In this document: piece by piece, positions 7,605 to 15,579 of the stretch
Layout of the letters: the number at the start of each line of letters is the position of its first letter
Position numbering within the stretch: position 1 is the stretch's first letter
From: Dokdonella fugitiva
GTDB lineage: Bacteria > Pseudomonadota > Gammaproteobacteria > Xanthomonadales > Rhodanobacteraceae
Length of the DNA stretch: 64,000 nucleotides
Assembly (NCBI RefSeq): GCF_014138265.1
Contig: NZ_JACGXL010000006.1
Span: forward strand, 124,001-188,000
Direction: 5' to 3'
Translations under genes and position numbers: made by a program
The notes under the pieces: model-generated
The model's input: the letters and a program-made list of their open reading frames with translations, nothing else
Database searches by the model: none
What the model was told of the DNA's origin: nothing

Positions 7605-9026
7605 ATGCAGGACCACGACGACGTCGCATTGTGCGTGGATCTCGACGGCACGCTCGTCCACACCGACCTGCTGCACGAGTCCGTGCTCGCGCTGCTGCGC
7701 TGCAATCCCGCCTGTCTCTTCCTGCTGCCTGTCTGGCTGCTGCGCGGCAAGGCGCACCTCAAGCGCGAGCTCGCGCGGCGCGTGCGGCTGGACGTCACGC
7801 GGCTGCCGTACGACGCGCGCGTGCTCGCGCTGCTGCGCGACGCCGGCGCGCGGCCGCGCGTGCTGTGCAGCGCGTCGGACCAGCAGGTCGTCGACGCGGT
7901 CGCCGCGCACGTCGGCGGCTTCGACGCCGCGTTCGGCAGCGATGGCGAGACCAATCTCGCTGGCGAGCGCAAGGCCGCAGTGCTCGTCGCGCGCTACGAC
8001 GAGCGCGGTTTCGACTACGTCGGCGACGCCGCCGCCGACCTCGCGGTGTGGCCGCACGCGCGCCACGCGATCGCCGCGAACGCGTCGCCCGGCGTGCTCG
8101 CGCGCCTGCGCCGCGCGCGCGCGGTGGACGCGGTGATCGAGCGTCGTGCGGGCGCGTGGCGCGCCGCGCTGCGCGCGCTGCGTCCGCACCAGTGGTCGAA
8201 GAACCTGCTCGTGTTCGTCGCCGCGGTCGCCGCGCACCGCATCTTCGAACCCGACGCGCTGTACGCGGCCTCGCTCGCGTTCGTCGCGTTCTGCCTGTGC
8301 GCGTCGGGCGCGTACGTGTTCAACGACCTGATCGACCTCGACGCCGATCGCCGCCATCCGCGCAAGCGCGCGCGGCCGTTCGCGGCGGGGCGCCTGCCGA
8401 TCGCCGGAGGCCTCGTCGCGGCGCCGCTGCTCGTGCTCGCCGCGTTCGCGCTCGCGTCGCTGCTGCCGTCGCGCTTCATGCTCGTGCTCGGCCTGTATGC
8501 GGCGACCACGTTCGCCTATTCGCTGCTGCTCAAGCGCGTCGTGCTCGTCGACGTGATCGTGCTCGCCGCGCTCTACACGCTGCGCATCGTCGCCGGCGCG
8601 GTCGCGATTCCGGTGGAAGCGTCGGGCTGGTTCCTCGCGTTCGCGATGTGCCTGTTCCTCAGCCTCGCGCTGGTCAAGCGCTATGCCGAAGTGCAGCGCG
8701 TCGCGGCGAGCGCGCAGGAGAGCGTCGCCGGGCGCGGCTATCGCGCCGCGCACCTCTCCTGGATCGGCAGCTTCGGCGCCGTCGCGGCGGGCACGAGCCT
8801 GCTCGTGCTCGCGCTCTACGTCGACAGCACGAAGAGCGCCGCGCTGTACCGCCAGCCGCACTGGCTGTGGCTGTTGCTGCCGTTGCTCGGCTGCTGGCTG
8901 TGGCGCGTGTGGACGCTCGCGCGACGCGGGCGCATGCACGACGATCCGGTCGTGTTCGCGCTGACCGACGTGCCGAGCCTGGCCGTGCTCGCGGGATTCG
9001 TCGCGACCGTCGCGATGGCTGCGTGA
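7605..9026 (+). CDS. HAD phosphatase-UbiA prenyltransferase fusion
   Basis: A 473-residue two-domain protein. Residues 1 to ~175 form a haloacid dehalogenase domain with DLDGT (nucleophile and acid aspartates) and a late GDAAADLAVW acidic motif. Residues ~185-473 form a UbiA-type membrane domain with about eight helices and the Mg-prenyl-diphosphate motif NDLIDLDADRRHPRKRARPF. Similar fusions transfer a phosphosugar or aromatic group to a polyprenyl phosphate, with the HAD domain removing a phosphate, as in decaprenyl-phosphoryl-ribose formation in actinobacteria. The exact substrate here is inference. The ATG at 7605 precedes the HAD motif by the usual short distance. A perfect palindrome follows the stop. 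Confidence 0.88.
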   Translation: MQDHDDVALCVDLDGTLVHTDLLHESVLALLRCNPACLFLLPVWLLRGKAHLKRELARRVRLDVTRLPYDARVLALLRDAGARPRVLCSASDQQVVDAVAAHVGGFDAAFGSDGETNLAGERKAAVLVARYDERGFDYVGDAAADLAVWPHARHAIAANASPGVLARLRRARAVDAVIERRAGAWRAALRALRPHQWSKNLLVFVAAVAAHRIFEPDALYAASLAFVAFCLCASGAYVFNDLIDLDADRRHPRKRARPFAAGRLPIAGGLVAAPLLVLAAFALASLLPSRFMLVLGLYAATTFAYSLLLKRVVLVDVIVLAALYTLRIVAGAVAIPVEASGWFLAFAMCLFLSLALVKRYAEVQRVAASAQESVAGRGYRAAHLSWIGSFGAVAAGTSLLVLALYVDSTKSAALYRQPHWLWLLLPLLGCWLWRVWTLARRGRMHDDPVVFALTDVPSLAVLAGFVATVAMAA

Positions 9027-9047
9027 ACACGGCGCAGCGAATGCATC

Positions 9048-9123
9048 CTGTGGGAGCGGCGGAAGCCGCGATGCTCTTCCGGTGATCCAAATGGAAGCAT
9101 CGCGGCTTCCGCCGCTCCCACAG
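9048..9123. repeat. Palindromic repeat family A, copy 1 (perfect 28-bp arms)
   Basis: CTGTGGGAGCGGCGGAAGCC and the next eight bases (9048-9075) are mirrored exactly at 9096-9123, leaving a 20-base loop. The transcript would form a very stable hairpin. It lies 21 bases after the UbiA-fusion stop and 33 bases from the convergent IorB gene, so it could act as a bidirectional terminator. Four related copies are at 18591, 42810, 52939 and 54116. Confidence 0.9.
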
Positions 9124-9156
9124 AAGGCCCCACAAAAACCACGCGCGGCGCCGCGC

Positions 9157-11418
9157 TCAGAGCATGCGCATGAGTTCGGGCATCAGCGGCAGCTTGCGCA
9201 CGCGCACGGTGGTCGCGGCGTAGACCGCGTTGGCGAGCGCGGGCGCGACGCTCGGCACGCCCATCTCGCCGGCGCCGACCGGATCCGCGTCGGAGGCGAC
9301 GATCTCCACCTCGACGCCGCGCGGTGCCTGCGCCATGCGCAGCAGCGGATAGTCGGGGAAGTTGTGCTGCTGCACCTGGCCCTCCTTGACCGTGATCGCG
9401 AGGTGCAGCGCGGTCGACAGGCCGTCGATCGTGCCGCCCATCATCTGCGCTTCGACGCCGAGCGGGTTGACGGCGCGGCCGACGTCGACGACGCAGACGG
9501 CGCGGTGGATGCGCAGCTCGCGGCCCTCGATCGACACTTCGAACGCGTGCGCGGTGTAGCCGCCGAACGTGAAGTGGCAGGCGATGCCGATGCCGTGGCC
9601 GTCGTCGCGCCGCTCGCCCCAGCCGATCTTCGCCGCGCAGCGGCGCAGCACCTCGGCGAGGCGGCCGGTGTCGAACTGCGGGCCGCCATGGCCCGAGTAG
9701 GGGATCTTGCGCGGCTCGCCGAGCATCGCGAGGCGCAGCTTGACCGCGTCCTGCTTGCTCGCGATCGCGATCTCGTCGATGAAGCTCTGCACTGCGAACG
9801 CGTGGAACGTGTGCAGCGGCGCGCGCCACCAGCCGCGCGGCATGCCCGACTCGACCGCGAAGAAGGTCTTGTCGAGGTTGGCGACGAGCCCGGCGGGGAA
9901 GTCGTCGGCCTCGAGGCAGCCGGTGTTGATCGGCCGCTTGCGCCCGCCGCCCTCGCGGTACGGCCGCGGCGTCGCCGCGCAGCGGTGCGTCCAGCCGCTC
10001 ACCTGCTTGCGCCGGTCGAGCGTGGCCGACAGCGCGTGCACGCCGAACGGCCGGTAGAAGTCGTGCTGCAGGTCGTCCTCGCGCGTCCACATGAGCTTGA
10101 CCGGCTTGCCCGCGGCCTTCGCGACGAGCACGGCCTCGGCGACGAAGTCGTTCTCCAGGCGCCGGCCGAAGCCGCCGCCCGCACGCGTCATGCGCACCTC
10201 GATGTCCTTGCGCGCGAGGCCGGTCATGCGCGCGATCATCTCCGACGCGCCGCCGGGGCTCTGCAGCGAAGCGACCAGGCGCGCGCTGTCCTGCTTGATC
10301 TCGATCAGCGCACCGGGCGGCTCCATCGTCGCGTGCGCGAGGAACGGCACTTCGTAGCGTGCCTCGACGACGTTGCGCGCCTGCTTGCGCGCTTTCGCGT
10401 AGTCGCCGTCGTGGCGCACGCCGGTGCCGCCTTCGTTGCGGTCGAGCAGCTCGTTCGCGCGCGCGGCAAGCGCGCCGCTCGATTCGCCGCTCCACGGTCC
10501 CTGCTTCCACTGCACCTTGAGCAGTTCGCGCCCCCTCAGCGCGGCCCAGGTGTGCTCGGCGAGCACGGCGACGCCGCTCGCGAGCGGGCCGTCGAACGGC
10601 TCGCCCGGCTTGGGGCCGGCGATCGCGACGACGTCGACGACGCCGGCAACCTTGCGCGTCTCGGCGTCGTCGAACGATTCGAGCGCGCCGTCGAGGTACG
10701 GGCAGCGCAGGATCACCGCGACGAGCGCATCGGCGGCGTACTCGTCGATGCCGAAGCGGCTGCGCCCGGTGACGATCTCGCGCGCGTCGACGACGCGCGT
10801 CGGCTTGCCGATGATGCGGAACTGCTCCGGCCTCTTCAGCGCGACCGGCTGGTCCGGCGGCGCGATCGCCGCGGCGCTGCGCGCGAGCGCGCCGTAGCTG
10901 AGCTTGCGTCCGTCCGGCGCGAGCACTTCGCCGGCTTCGGTGCGCAGTTGTTCGGCCGGCAGGCCCCATTCCTTCGCGGCGGCCTGCACGAGCAGCCAAC
11001 GCGCGGTCGCGCCGGCTTCGCGCAGGTCCTTCCAGCCGTCGGACACGCTCGTGCTGCCGCCGGCGCCCTGGTCGCCGTAGCGGTTCGACGGTCCCTGGTC
11101 GGTGTCGATGTAGCCGTACGGCAGCTGCACGACGCGCACCTGCGCCCAGTCGACGTCGAGCTCCTCGGCGACGAGCATCGGCAGCGAGGTGATCACGCCC
11201 TGGCCGATCTCGCAGCCGCGCGCGCCGATCACGATGCGGTTGTCGCGCTCGATGCGCACGAACGGGCCGAGGTCGGTGAGGTCGTCGCCGAGCAATTCCG
11301 GCGGCACGCCCGGCGTCGGCGCCGCGTTCGCGCGGCGGATGCCGACGACGAGCGCACCGGCCGCGGTCAGCGAGATCGCTAGGAAGCGGCGCCGGCCGGC
11401 GTCGACGCGCGCGGTCAC
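9157..11418 (-). CDS. iorB: Molybdopterin-binding large subunit, isoquinoline 1-oxidoreductase type (IorB-like)
   Basis: A 753-residue large subunit of a xanthine-oxidase-family molybdenum hydroxylase, which hydroxylates aldehydes or N-heterocycles. A twin-arginine signal ([18 protein letters not shown]) at the N-terminus implies folded export to the periplasm together with its iron-sulfur partner. The molybdopterin region includes [13 protein letters not shown], and the C-terminus has the family's [17 protein letters not shown], which contains the catalytic glutamate position. The GTG start at 11418 overlaps the stop of the small subunit by three bases (GTGA), showing tight coupling. The FAD subunit is absent, as is usual for the IorAB type, in which electrons pass to a cytochrome. 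The substrate is unknown. Confidence 0.9.
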   Translation of the reverse strand: MTARVDAGRRRFLAISLTAAGALVVGIRRANAAPTPGVPPELLGDDLTDLGPFVRIERDNRIVIGARGCEIGQGVITSLPMLVAEELDVDWAQVRVVQLPYGYIDTDQGPSNRYGDQGAGGSTSVSDGWKDLREAGATARWLLVQAAAKEWGLPAEQLRTEAGEVLAPDGRKLSYGALARSAAAIAPPDQPVALKRPEQFRIIGKPTRVVDAREIVTGRSRFGIDEYAADALVAVILRCPYLDGALESFDDAETRKVAGVVDVVAIAGPKPGEPFDGPLASGVAVLAEHTWAALRGRELLKVQWKQGPWSGESSGALAARANELLDRNEGGTGVRHDGDYAKARKQARNVVEARYEVPFLAHATMEPPGALIEIKQDSARLVASLQSPGGASEMIARMTGLARKDIEVRMTRAGGGFGRRLENDFVAEAVLVAKAAGKPVKLMWTREDDLQHDFYRPFGVHALSATLDRRKQVSGWTHRCAATPRPYREGGGRKRPINTGCLEADDFPAGLVANLDKTFFAVESGMPRGWWRAPLHTFHAFAVQSFIDEIAIASKQDAVKLRLAMLGEPRKIPYSGHGGPQFDTGRLAEVLRRCAAKIGWGERRDDGHGIGIACHFTFGGYTAHAFEVSIEGRELRIHRAVCVVDVGRAVNPLGVEAQMMGGTIDGLSTALHLAITVKEGQVQQHNFPDYPLLRMAQAPRGVEVEIVASDADPVGAGEMGVPSVAPALANAVYAATTVRVRKLPLMPELMRML

Positions 11419-11957
11419 TTGCGTTCTCCCTGCATGAGCTCGGCCGCGCGCAGGATCGCCTTGCGGATGCGCGGATAGGTGCCGCAACGGCACAGGTTGC
11501 CGATCGAGGCGATGTCGTCGTCGCTCGGCTTCGGCTTGCGCTTGAGCAGGTCGACCGCAGCCATGACCTGGCCGGCCTGGCAGTAGCCGCACTGCGCGAC
11601 GTCCTCTTCGATCCACGCCTGCTGCACCGGGTGCAACGCGTCGCCCTCGAGGCCTTCGATGGTCGTGACCTGGTGCGTCGCCGCCACGCTCATCGGCAGC
11701 ACGCACGCGCGCATCGCCTTGCCGTCGAGCAGCACCGTGCACGCGCCGCAGTTGCCGATGCCGCAGCCGAACTTGCTGCCCGTCAGGCGCAGCGTGTCGC
11801 GCAGGAACCAGAGCAACGGCATCGCCGGATCGCCGTCGTGGAAGTACGGCTTGCCGTTGATCGTGACCTGCAGCGGTTCGCGCGGACGCGCGGGATGCGG
11901 CTTGGCCGGATCGGCGGAGTCGGCGGTTTCGGTGGCGTGGGCGGGCTGGTCGGGCAT
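11415..11957 (-). CDS. iorA: [2Fe-2S] small subunit, isoquinoline 1-oxidoreductase type (IorA-like)
   Basis: A 180-residue iron-sulfur subunit. The plant-type ferredoxin cluster is ligated by [17 protein letters not shown] plus a later cysteine in RACVLP. The second cluster, in the helical domain, uses QCGYCQAGQ and [10 protein letters not shown]. An N-terminal extension of about 25 residues rich in proline and alanine precedes the ferredoxin fold and has no signal peptide, as expected if it is exported with the twin-arginine partner. The gene overlaps the large subunit by three bases. It would carry electrons from the molybdenum site to an external acceptor. Confidence 0.92.
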   Translation of the reverse strand: MPDQPAHATETADSADPAKPHPARPREPLQVTINGKPYFHDGDPAMPLLWFLRDTLRLTGSKFGCGIGNCGACTVLLDGKAMRACVLPMSVAATHQVTTIEGLEGDALHPVQQAWIEEDVAQCGYCQAGQVMAAVDLLKRKPKPSDDDIASIGNLCRCGTYPRIRKAILRAAELMQGERK

Positions 11958-12098
11958 CGTGCGTCTCCGTGCCGCGCGCGGACCGTGCCCGCACGCGTGT
12001 CATCGTCGCATTGTCGCACGGCCCCTCGCGCATGCGGAGCACCGGGCCGGCGCACGCAGGCGAACGCTTCGGCGCGTCGCGCGGAGCCGAGGCCGACG

Positions 12099-12134
12099 GT
12101 AGGGCGGGTCGAGCGCGAAGCGCGGGTCCCGCCG
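12099..12134 (+). repeat. REP palindrome, diverged RAYT-linked family
   Basis: GTAGGGCGGG at 12099 leads into a GCGCGAAGCGCG core and closes with CCCGCC, a diverged and slightly shorter version of the 38-base REPs at 1489, 2096 and 43592. A second terminal fragment, ACCGCCCTAC at 12174-12183, gives the APC permease gene its stop codon. The pair fills most of the gap between the permease gene and iorA. Confidence 0.65.
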
Positions 12135-12179
12135 TCACGGGCGTGTCGCGCAGGCGGCGGCACGCGCCGTCGTACCGCC

Positions 12180-13502
12180 CTACCTCGGCAACAGGCGCCA
12201 GACGAAATAGACGGGCAAACCCGCGAGCGTGATCAGCGCGCCCCAGCCGGCATCGCCCGGGTGCTGCCAGATCGTCGTGCCGACCACGCCGGCGACGACG
12301 GCGAGGAACACGATCGGCAGCAGCGGGTACCACGGCGTGCGGAACGTCGCCGCGTCGATCGGCTGGTGCCGGCGGTACCAGAACAGCGTAGCGACGACCG
12401 CGGCCATGCCGAGCCAGTCGCCGACGGTCGAATAGTTGAGCAGCTGGTCGAACGTGCCGGTCAGCGCGAGCACGCAGGCGGCGAACGCGAGCAGCAGCAG
12501 CGCGACGTTCGGCGAGCGCCAGCGCGGATGCAGGACGCCGGCGGAGCGGAAGAACACGCCGTCCGCGCCCATGACCTGGAACACGCGCGCCGCGCCGATC
12601 ATCGAGATGTTGACGAAGCCGAGCGTCGAGATCGCGATGCCCGCGGCGATCACGCGCGCGCCGGGCTCGCCGAAGGCGTGGCGCATGAGGTCGGCCGCGG
12701 GTGCCTTGCTCGCGGCGAGGCCGTCGTGGCCGAGCACGGCGAGGTAGGCGAGGTTCGCGAGCAGGTAACAGGCGGCGACGAGCAGCATGCCGAAGATCAG
12801 CGCGCGCGGGATCGTGCGTTGCGGCTCGCGTACTTCGCCGGCGATGTCGTTGACGTAGTACCAGCCGCCGTACGAGAACAGCACCGGCATCAGCGCGCCG
12901 GCGAACGCGAACGGGCTGATTGGCCCGGCCGGTGCGGTCGGCGGCGGTGCGCCGCGCACGGCGAGGCCGACGGAAATGAGGATCGCGATCGCGGCGAGCT
13001 TGAGCACGGTCAGGATGTTCTGCGTCAGCGAGCCGGCGCGGATGCCGAACCAGTTGATGCCGGCGAGGAACACGATCGTGCCGACCGCGTACGGGCGCGG
13101 GTCGGCGAGCGTGACGCCGCCCGCGGCGGCGGCGTACTCGACGAACACCGTCGCGACCGCGGCGATGCTGCCGGAATGGTTCACGACCAGCAGGTTCCAG
13201 CCGTACACGAACGCGACGACGAGGCCGAACGCATCGCGCAGGTTCACGTAGCCGCCGCCCGCATTCGGCCGCCGCGTGCCGAGTTCGGCGTAGCAGAGCG
13301 CGCCGATCAGCGCGATCACGCCGCCGACCGCCCACGCGAGCAACTGTTCGCCGGCCGAGCCAGTCTGGCGCGCGATCGATGCCGGCGTCAGGAAGATGCC
13401 GGAACCGATGATGCCGCCGACCACGACCATCGCCGCGTCCCAGGCGTTGAGGCGGCGCGCGTAGCCGACCGCGTGGGGTTGGGATTCGCCCGGTTCGCTC
13501 AT
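12180..13502 (-). CDS. APC-family amino acid permease
   Basis: A 440-residue inner-membrane transporter with about twelve hydrophobic segments. The first helix carries the GGIIGSGIF substrate-binding signature of the amino acid-polyamine-organocation superfamily, and the helix VI region is YGGWYYVNDIAGEVREPQRTIP, close to L-type (LAT) amino acid transporters. No accessory subunit is present. It stands downstream of nothing obvious in its own direction and is separated from iorA by REP-like repeats. Its stop codon lies in a CCCTAC repeat end. The amino acid specificity cannot be inferred. Confidence 0.9.
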   Translation of the reverse strand: MSEPGESQPHAVGYARRLNAWDAAMVVVGGIIGSGIFLTPASIARQTGSAGEQLLAWAVGGVIALIGALCYAELGTRRPNAGGGYVNLRDAFGLVVAFVYGWNLLVVNHSGSIAAVATVFVEYAAAAGGVTLADPRPYAVGTIVFLAGINWFGIRAGSLTQNILTVLKLAAIAILISVGLAVRGAPPPTAPAGPISPFAFAGALMPVLFSYGGWYYVNDIAGEVREPQRTIPRALIFGMLLVAACYLLANLAYLAVLGHDGLAASKAPAADLMRHAFGEPGARVIAAGIAISTLGFVNISMIGAARVFQVMGADGVFFRSAGVLHPRWRSPNVALLLLAFAACVLALTGTFDQLLNYSTVGDWLGMAAVVATLFWYRRHQPIDAATFRTPWYPLLPIVFLAVVAGVVGTTIWQHPGDAGWGALITLAGLPVYFVWRLLPR

Positions 13503-13668
13503 GCGGCCCGCTCGTGCGTTGCGAAGCGCCGATCATGCCCGAGTTGCGCGCGCGCGTCTGCGGGCGCCGCGACGGCGACGCGAACGCGCAATCGCGCATG
13601 ACTCACGGCACGTGATCGGCGCACGCGGGAGGCGTTCCATGGCGCGACCGATCCCGCGGAGAGCACCC

Positions 13669-14418
13669 ATGCGCACGTCGCTGTACCGTTGCCTGGCCGC
13701 TGGCCTCGCGCTCGCCCCGTCGTTCGCCGTCGCGGCCGACACCGACGTGCGCGTGCGCGACGAGCTCGTGCACCTCACCCAGGCGCTGATGGATGCGATC
13801 CCGGCCGGCAAGGCCGACGTCTGGCAGCGCACGCTCGCCGACGACGCGCTCGTCATCGACGAGTTCGGCCGGCGCCAGGACAAGAAGGCGATCGTCGACA
13901 GCATCCATCCCTTCCCGCGGGGCATGTCGGGCAGCATCGAGATCCGCGAGCCGACGCTGCGCCTGCACGGCGACACGGCCGTGCTCGGGGGCCAGATGTA
14001 CGAGCGCGAGGATGTATTCGGCCAGGCGCTCGTCGTGCGCTACATCTTCAGCAACACGTTCGTGCGCCGCGACGGCGCCTGGAAACTGCTCGCTGCGATC
14101 GACGTGACCCTGCCGACCGCGCCACCCGCGCTCGCCGTCGAAGGGCTCGTGCCGAGCGACTACGTCGGCCGCTACGGCTACGGTCCGGGACGTGCGTACG
14201 AGGTCGCGCTCGACGGCGGCCGGCTGTATTTCACGACGCGCGCAGGCGGCACGCGCACGCCGCTCGACGCGATCGCGAAGGACGTGTTCATGGACGGCGG
14301 CGACGAGCGCAACCTGCTCGTGTTCCGCCGCGACGCTGCCGGTGCCGTGAACGAGCTGATCGAGCGACGCAAGTTCAACGACCTGCGCATGAAGCGCGAG
14401 CCTGCGCCGACGCCGTAG
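13669..14418 (+). CDS. Secreted NTF2-like (SnoaL/DUF4440-type) protein
   Basis: A 249-residue protein with a clear signal peptide (LYRCLAAGLALAPSFAVAA). Residues ~25-145 look like an NTF2-like fold of the DUF4440 type (LTQALMDAIPAGKADVWQRT, DGAWKLLAAIDV). The C-terminal ~90 residues begin YVGRYGYGPGRAYEVALDG, which resembles the small beta-barrel modules attached to beta-lactamase-like and NTF2 proteins. The start at 13669 has GGAGAG about seven bases upstream; an ATG at 13639 would lengthen the leader. The family includes enzymes and binding proteins, so no activity is assigned. Two other NTF2-like domains occur in this window, at 39360 and in the protein starting at 49432. Confidence 0.75.
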   Translation: MRTSLYRCLAAGLALAPSFAVAADTDVRVRDELVHLTQALMDAIPAGKADVWQRTLADDALVIDEFGRRQDKKAIVDSIHPFPRGMSGSIEIREPTLRLHGDTAVLGGQMYEREDVFGQALVVRYIFSNTFVRRDGAWKLLAAIDVTLPTAPPALAVEGLVPSDYVGRYGYGPGRAYEVALDGGRLYFTTRAGGTRTPLDAIAKDVFMDGGDERNLLVFRRDAAGAVNELIERRKFNDLRMKREPAPTP

Positions 14419-14506
14419 GTGGTACGCGCACCGCGCCTGCCGCCGCTCGCGTCCGCGGTGTCGGACGGACGGTGGGGGGACTGGCCGCTGCGCGCCTCGA
14501 CGCGCC

Positions 14507-15409
14507 CTACAGCGTCACCGTGCCGTCGATACAGCCGACGCAGCGACCGCCGATCCCGATCGTGCCGCTCGCGGCGTCGACGACGACCTCGACGATGCCG
14601 TCGCGACCGATCTCGCGCCCCTGGCTCGTGCGCCAGCGCGAGCCGATCGCGCCGAGCAGGCCCGCTTCGCGCAGGAACGCCGCGATCGCCGCGTTCGCGC
14701 TGCCGGTGACGGGATCTTCCGGGATGCCGTCGGCGGGGCAGAAGGCGCGCACCGCGAGGTCGGCGTCGCCGTATTCGCGTCCGAACACGCACAGGCCGAC
14801 GACGTCGCGCTGCGCCTGCGTGAGTCCGGCGATGCGCGCGAGGTCGGGGCGCAGCGCGCGCACCGCGGCGCCGTCGGTGCATGCCACGACGAGCCAGCGC
14901 GCGCCGACGTCGACGAGGCGCGGCACGGGCTCGACGGGCAGGGGCGCGCCGAGGGCTTGCTCGCACCGCTCGCGCAGGTCGGCCGACGGTGGTTCGAATC
15001 GCGCGGCGGGCGCCTGCACGAAGATGCGCCGTGCGTCGCCGTGCTCGATGCGCACCGGCAACAGACCGGCCGCGCATTCGAGCACGAGGCTTTCACGAGC
15101 CGCGAGATCGGCGCGCGCGTCGAGCACCGCGTGCACGGTGCCGACGGTCGGATGGCCGGCGAACGGCAGTTCCTGGCGCGGCGTGAAGATGCGCAGGCGG
15201 AAGTCCGCGCCGGCGCGCGTCGGCGCGAGCACGAACGTCGTCTCCGACAGGTTCGTCCAGTGGGCGAAGCGTTGCATCGCGGTCGCGTCGAGGTCGTCCG
15301 CGTCGAACACGACCGCGACCGGGTTGCCGTAGCCGGCGCGCGAGGTGAACACGTCGACCTGTGCGTAGCGGCGACGGCGCGCGCGGTCGGCAACATGATA
15401 TTCGTTCAT
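14507..15409 (-). CDS. PhzF-family isomerase/epimerase
   Basis: A 300-residue cytoplasmic protein of the PhzF/diaminopimelate-epimerase fold. The N-terminal half has QVDVFTSRAGYGNPVAVVFD and the catalytic glutamate Glu56 in NLSETTFV. The ELPFAGHPTVGTVH stretch is the first family signature, and FCPADGIPEDPVTGSANAA is the second. PhzF itself isomerises a phenazine precursor, but most members have unknown substrates, and no phenazine genes are near. The ATG at 15409 gives the standard family length; the open frame upstream to 15538 is not PhzF-like. It is divergent from the lysC-lysA fusion. Confidence 0.9.
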   Translation of the reverse strand: MNEYHVADRARRRRYAQVDVFTSRAGYGNPVAVVFDADDLDATAMQRFAHWTNLSETTFVLAPTRAGADFRLRIFTPRQELPFAGHPTVGTVHAVLDARADLAARESLVLECAAGLLPVRIEHGDARRIFVQAPAARFEPPSADLRERCEQALGAPLPVEPVPRLVDVGARWLVVACTDGAAVRALRPDLARIAGLTQAQRDVVGLCVFGREYGDADLAVRAFCPADGIPEDPVTGSANAAIAAFLREAGLLGAIGSRWRTSQGREIGRDGIVEVVVDAASGTIGIGGRCVGCIDGTVTL

Positions 15410-15579
15410 ATGCGGGCGATCGTATGGCGTGGACGGCGCGCGATTCTGCGGCATCCGGGCGTGAAACGATGCATTGCCGGCGCCGCGCCCGCGCGCTGCC
15501 CGCGAAATGCCACGCCATTGCGTTCTGCTGCGCTGCACGAAAGAATCCGCAGGCCGCCGTTCCGCATGAAGGACGTTCC

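Noticed and set aside
9157-13599. A single 1480-codon open frame on the minus strand
   Set aside because: Only the last 753 codons read as IorB; the first half is arginine-rich and lies over iorA and the permease gene in other frames. The GTG at 11418, overlapping the iorA stop, is the true start.
14985-15005. GGTTCGAATC string resembling a tRNA T-loop
   Set aside because: It lies inside the phzF coding frame, and no acceptor stem, anticodon arm or CCA end can be drawn around it.
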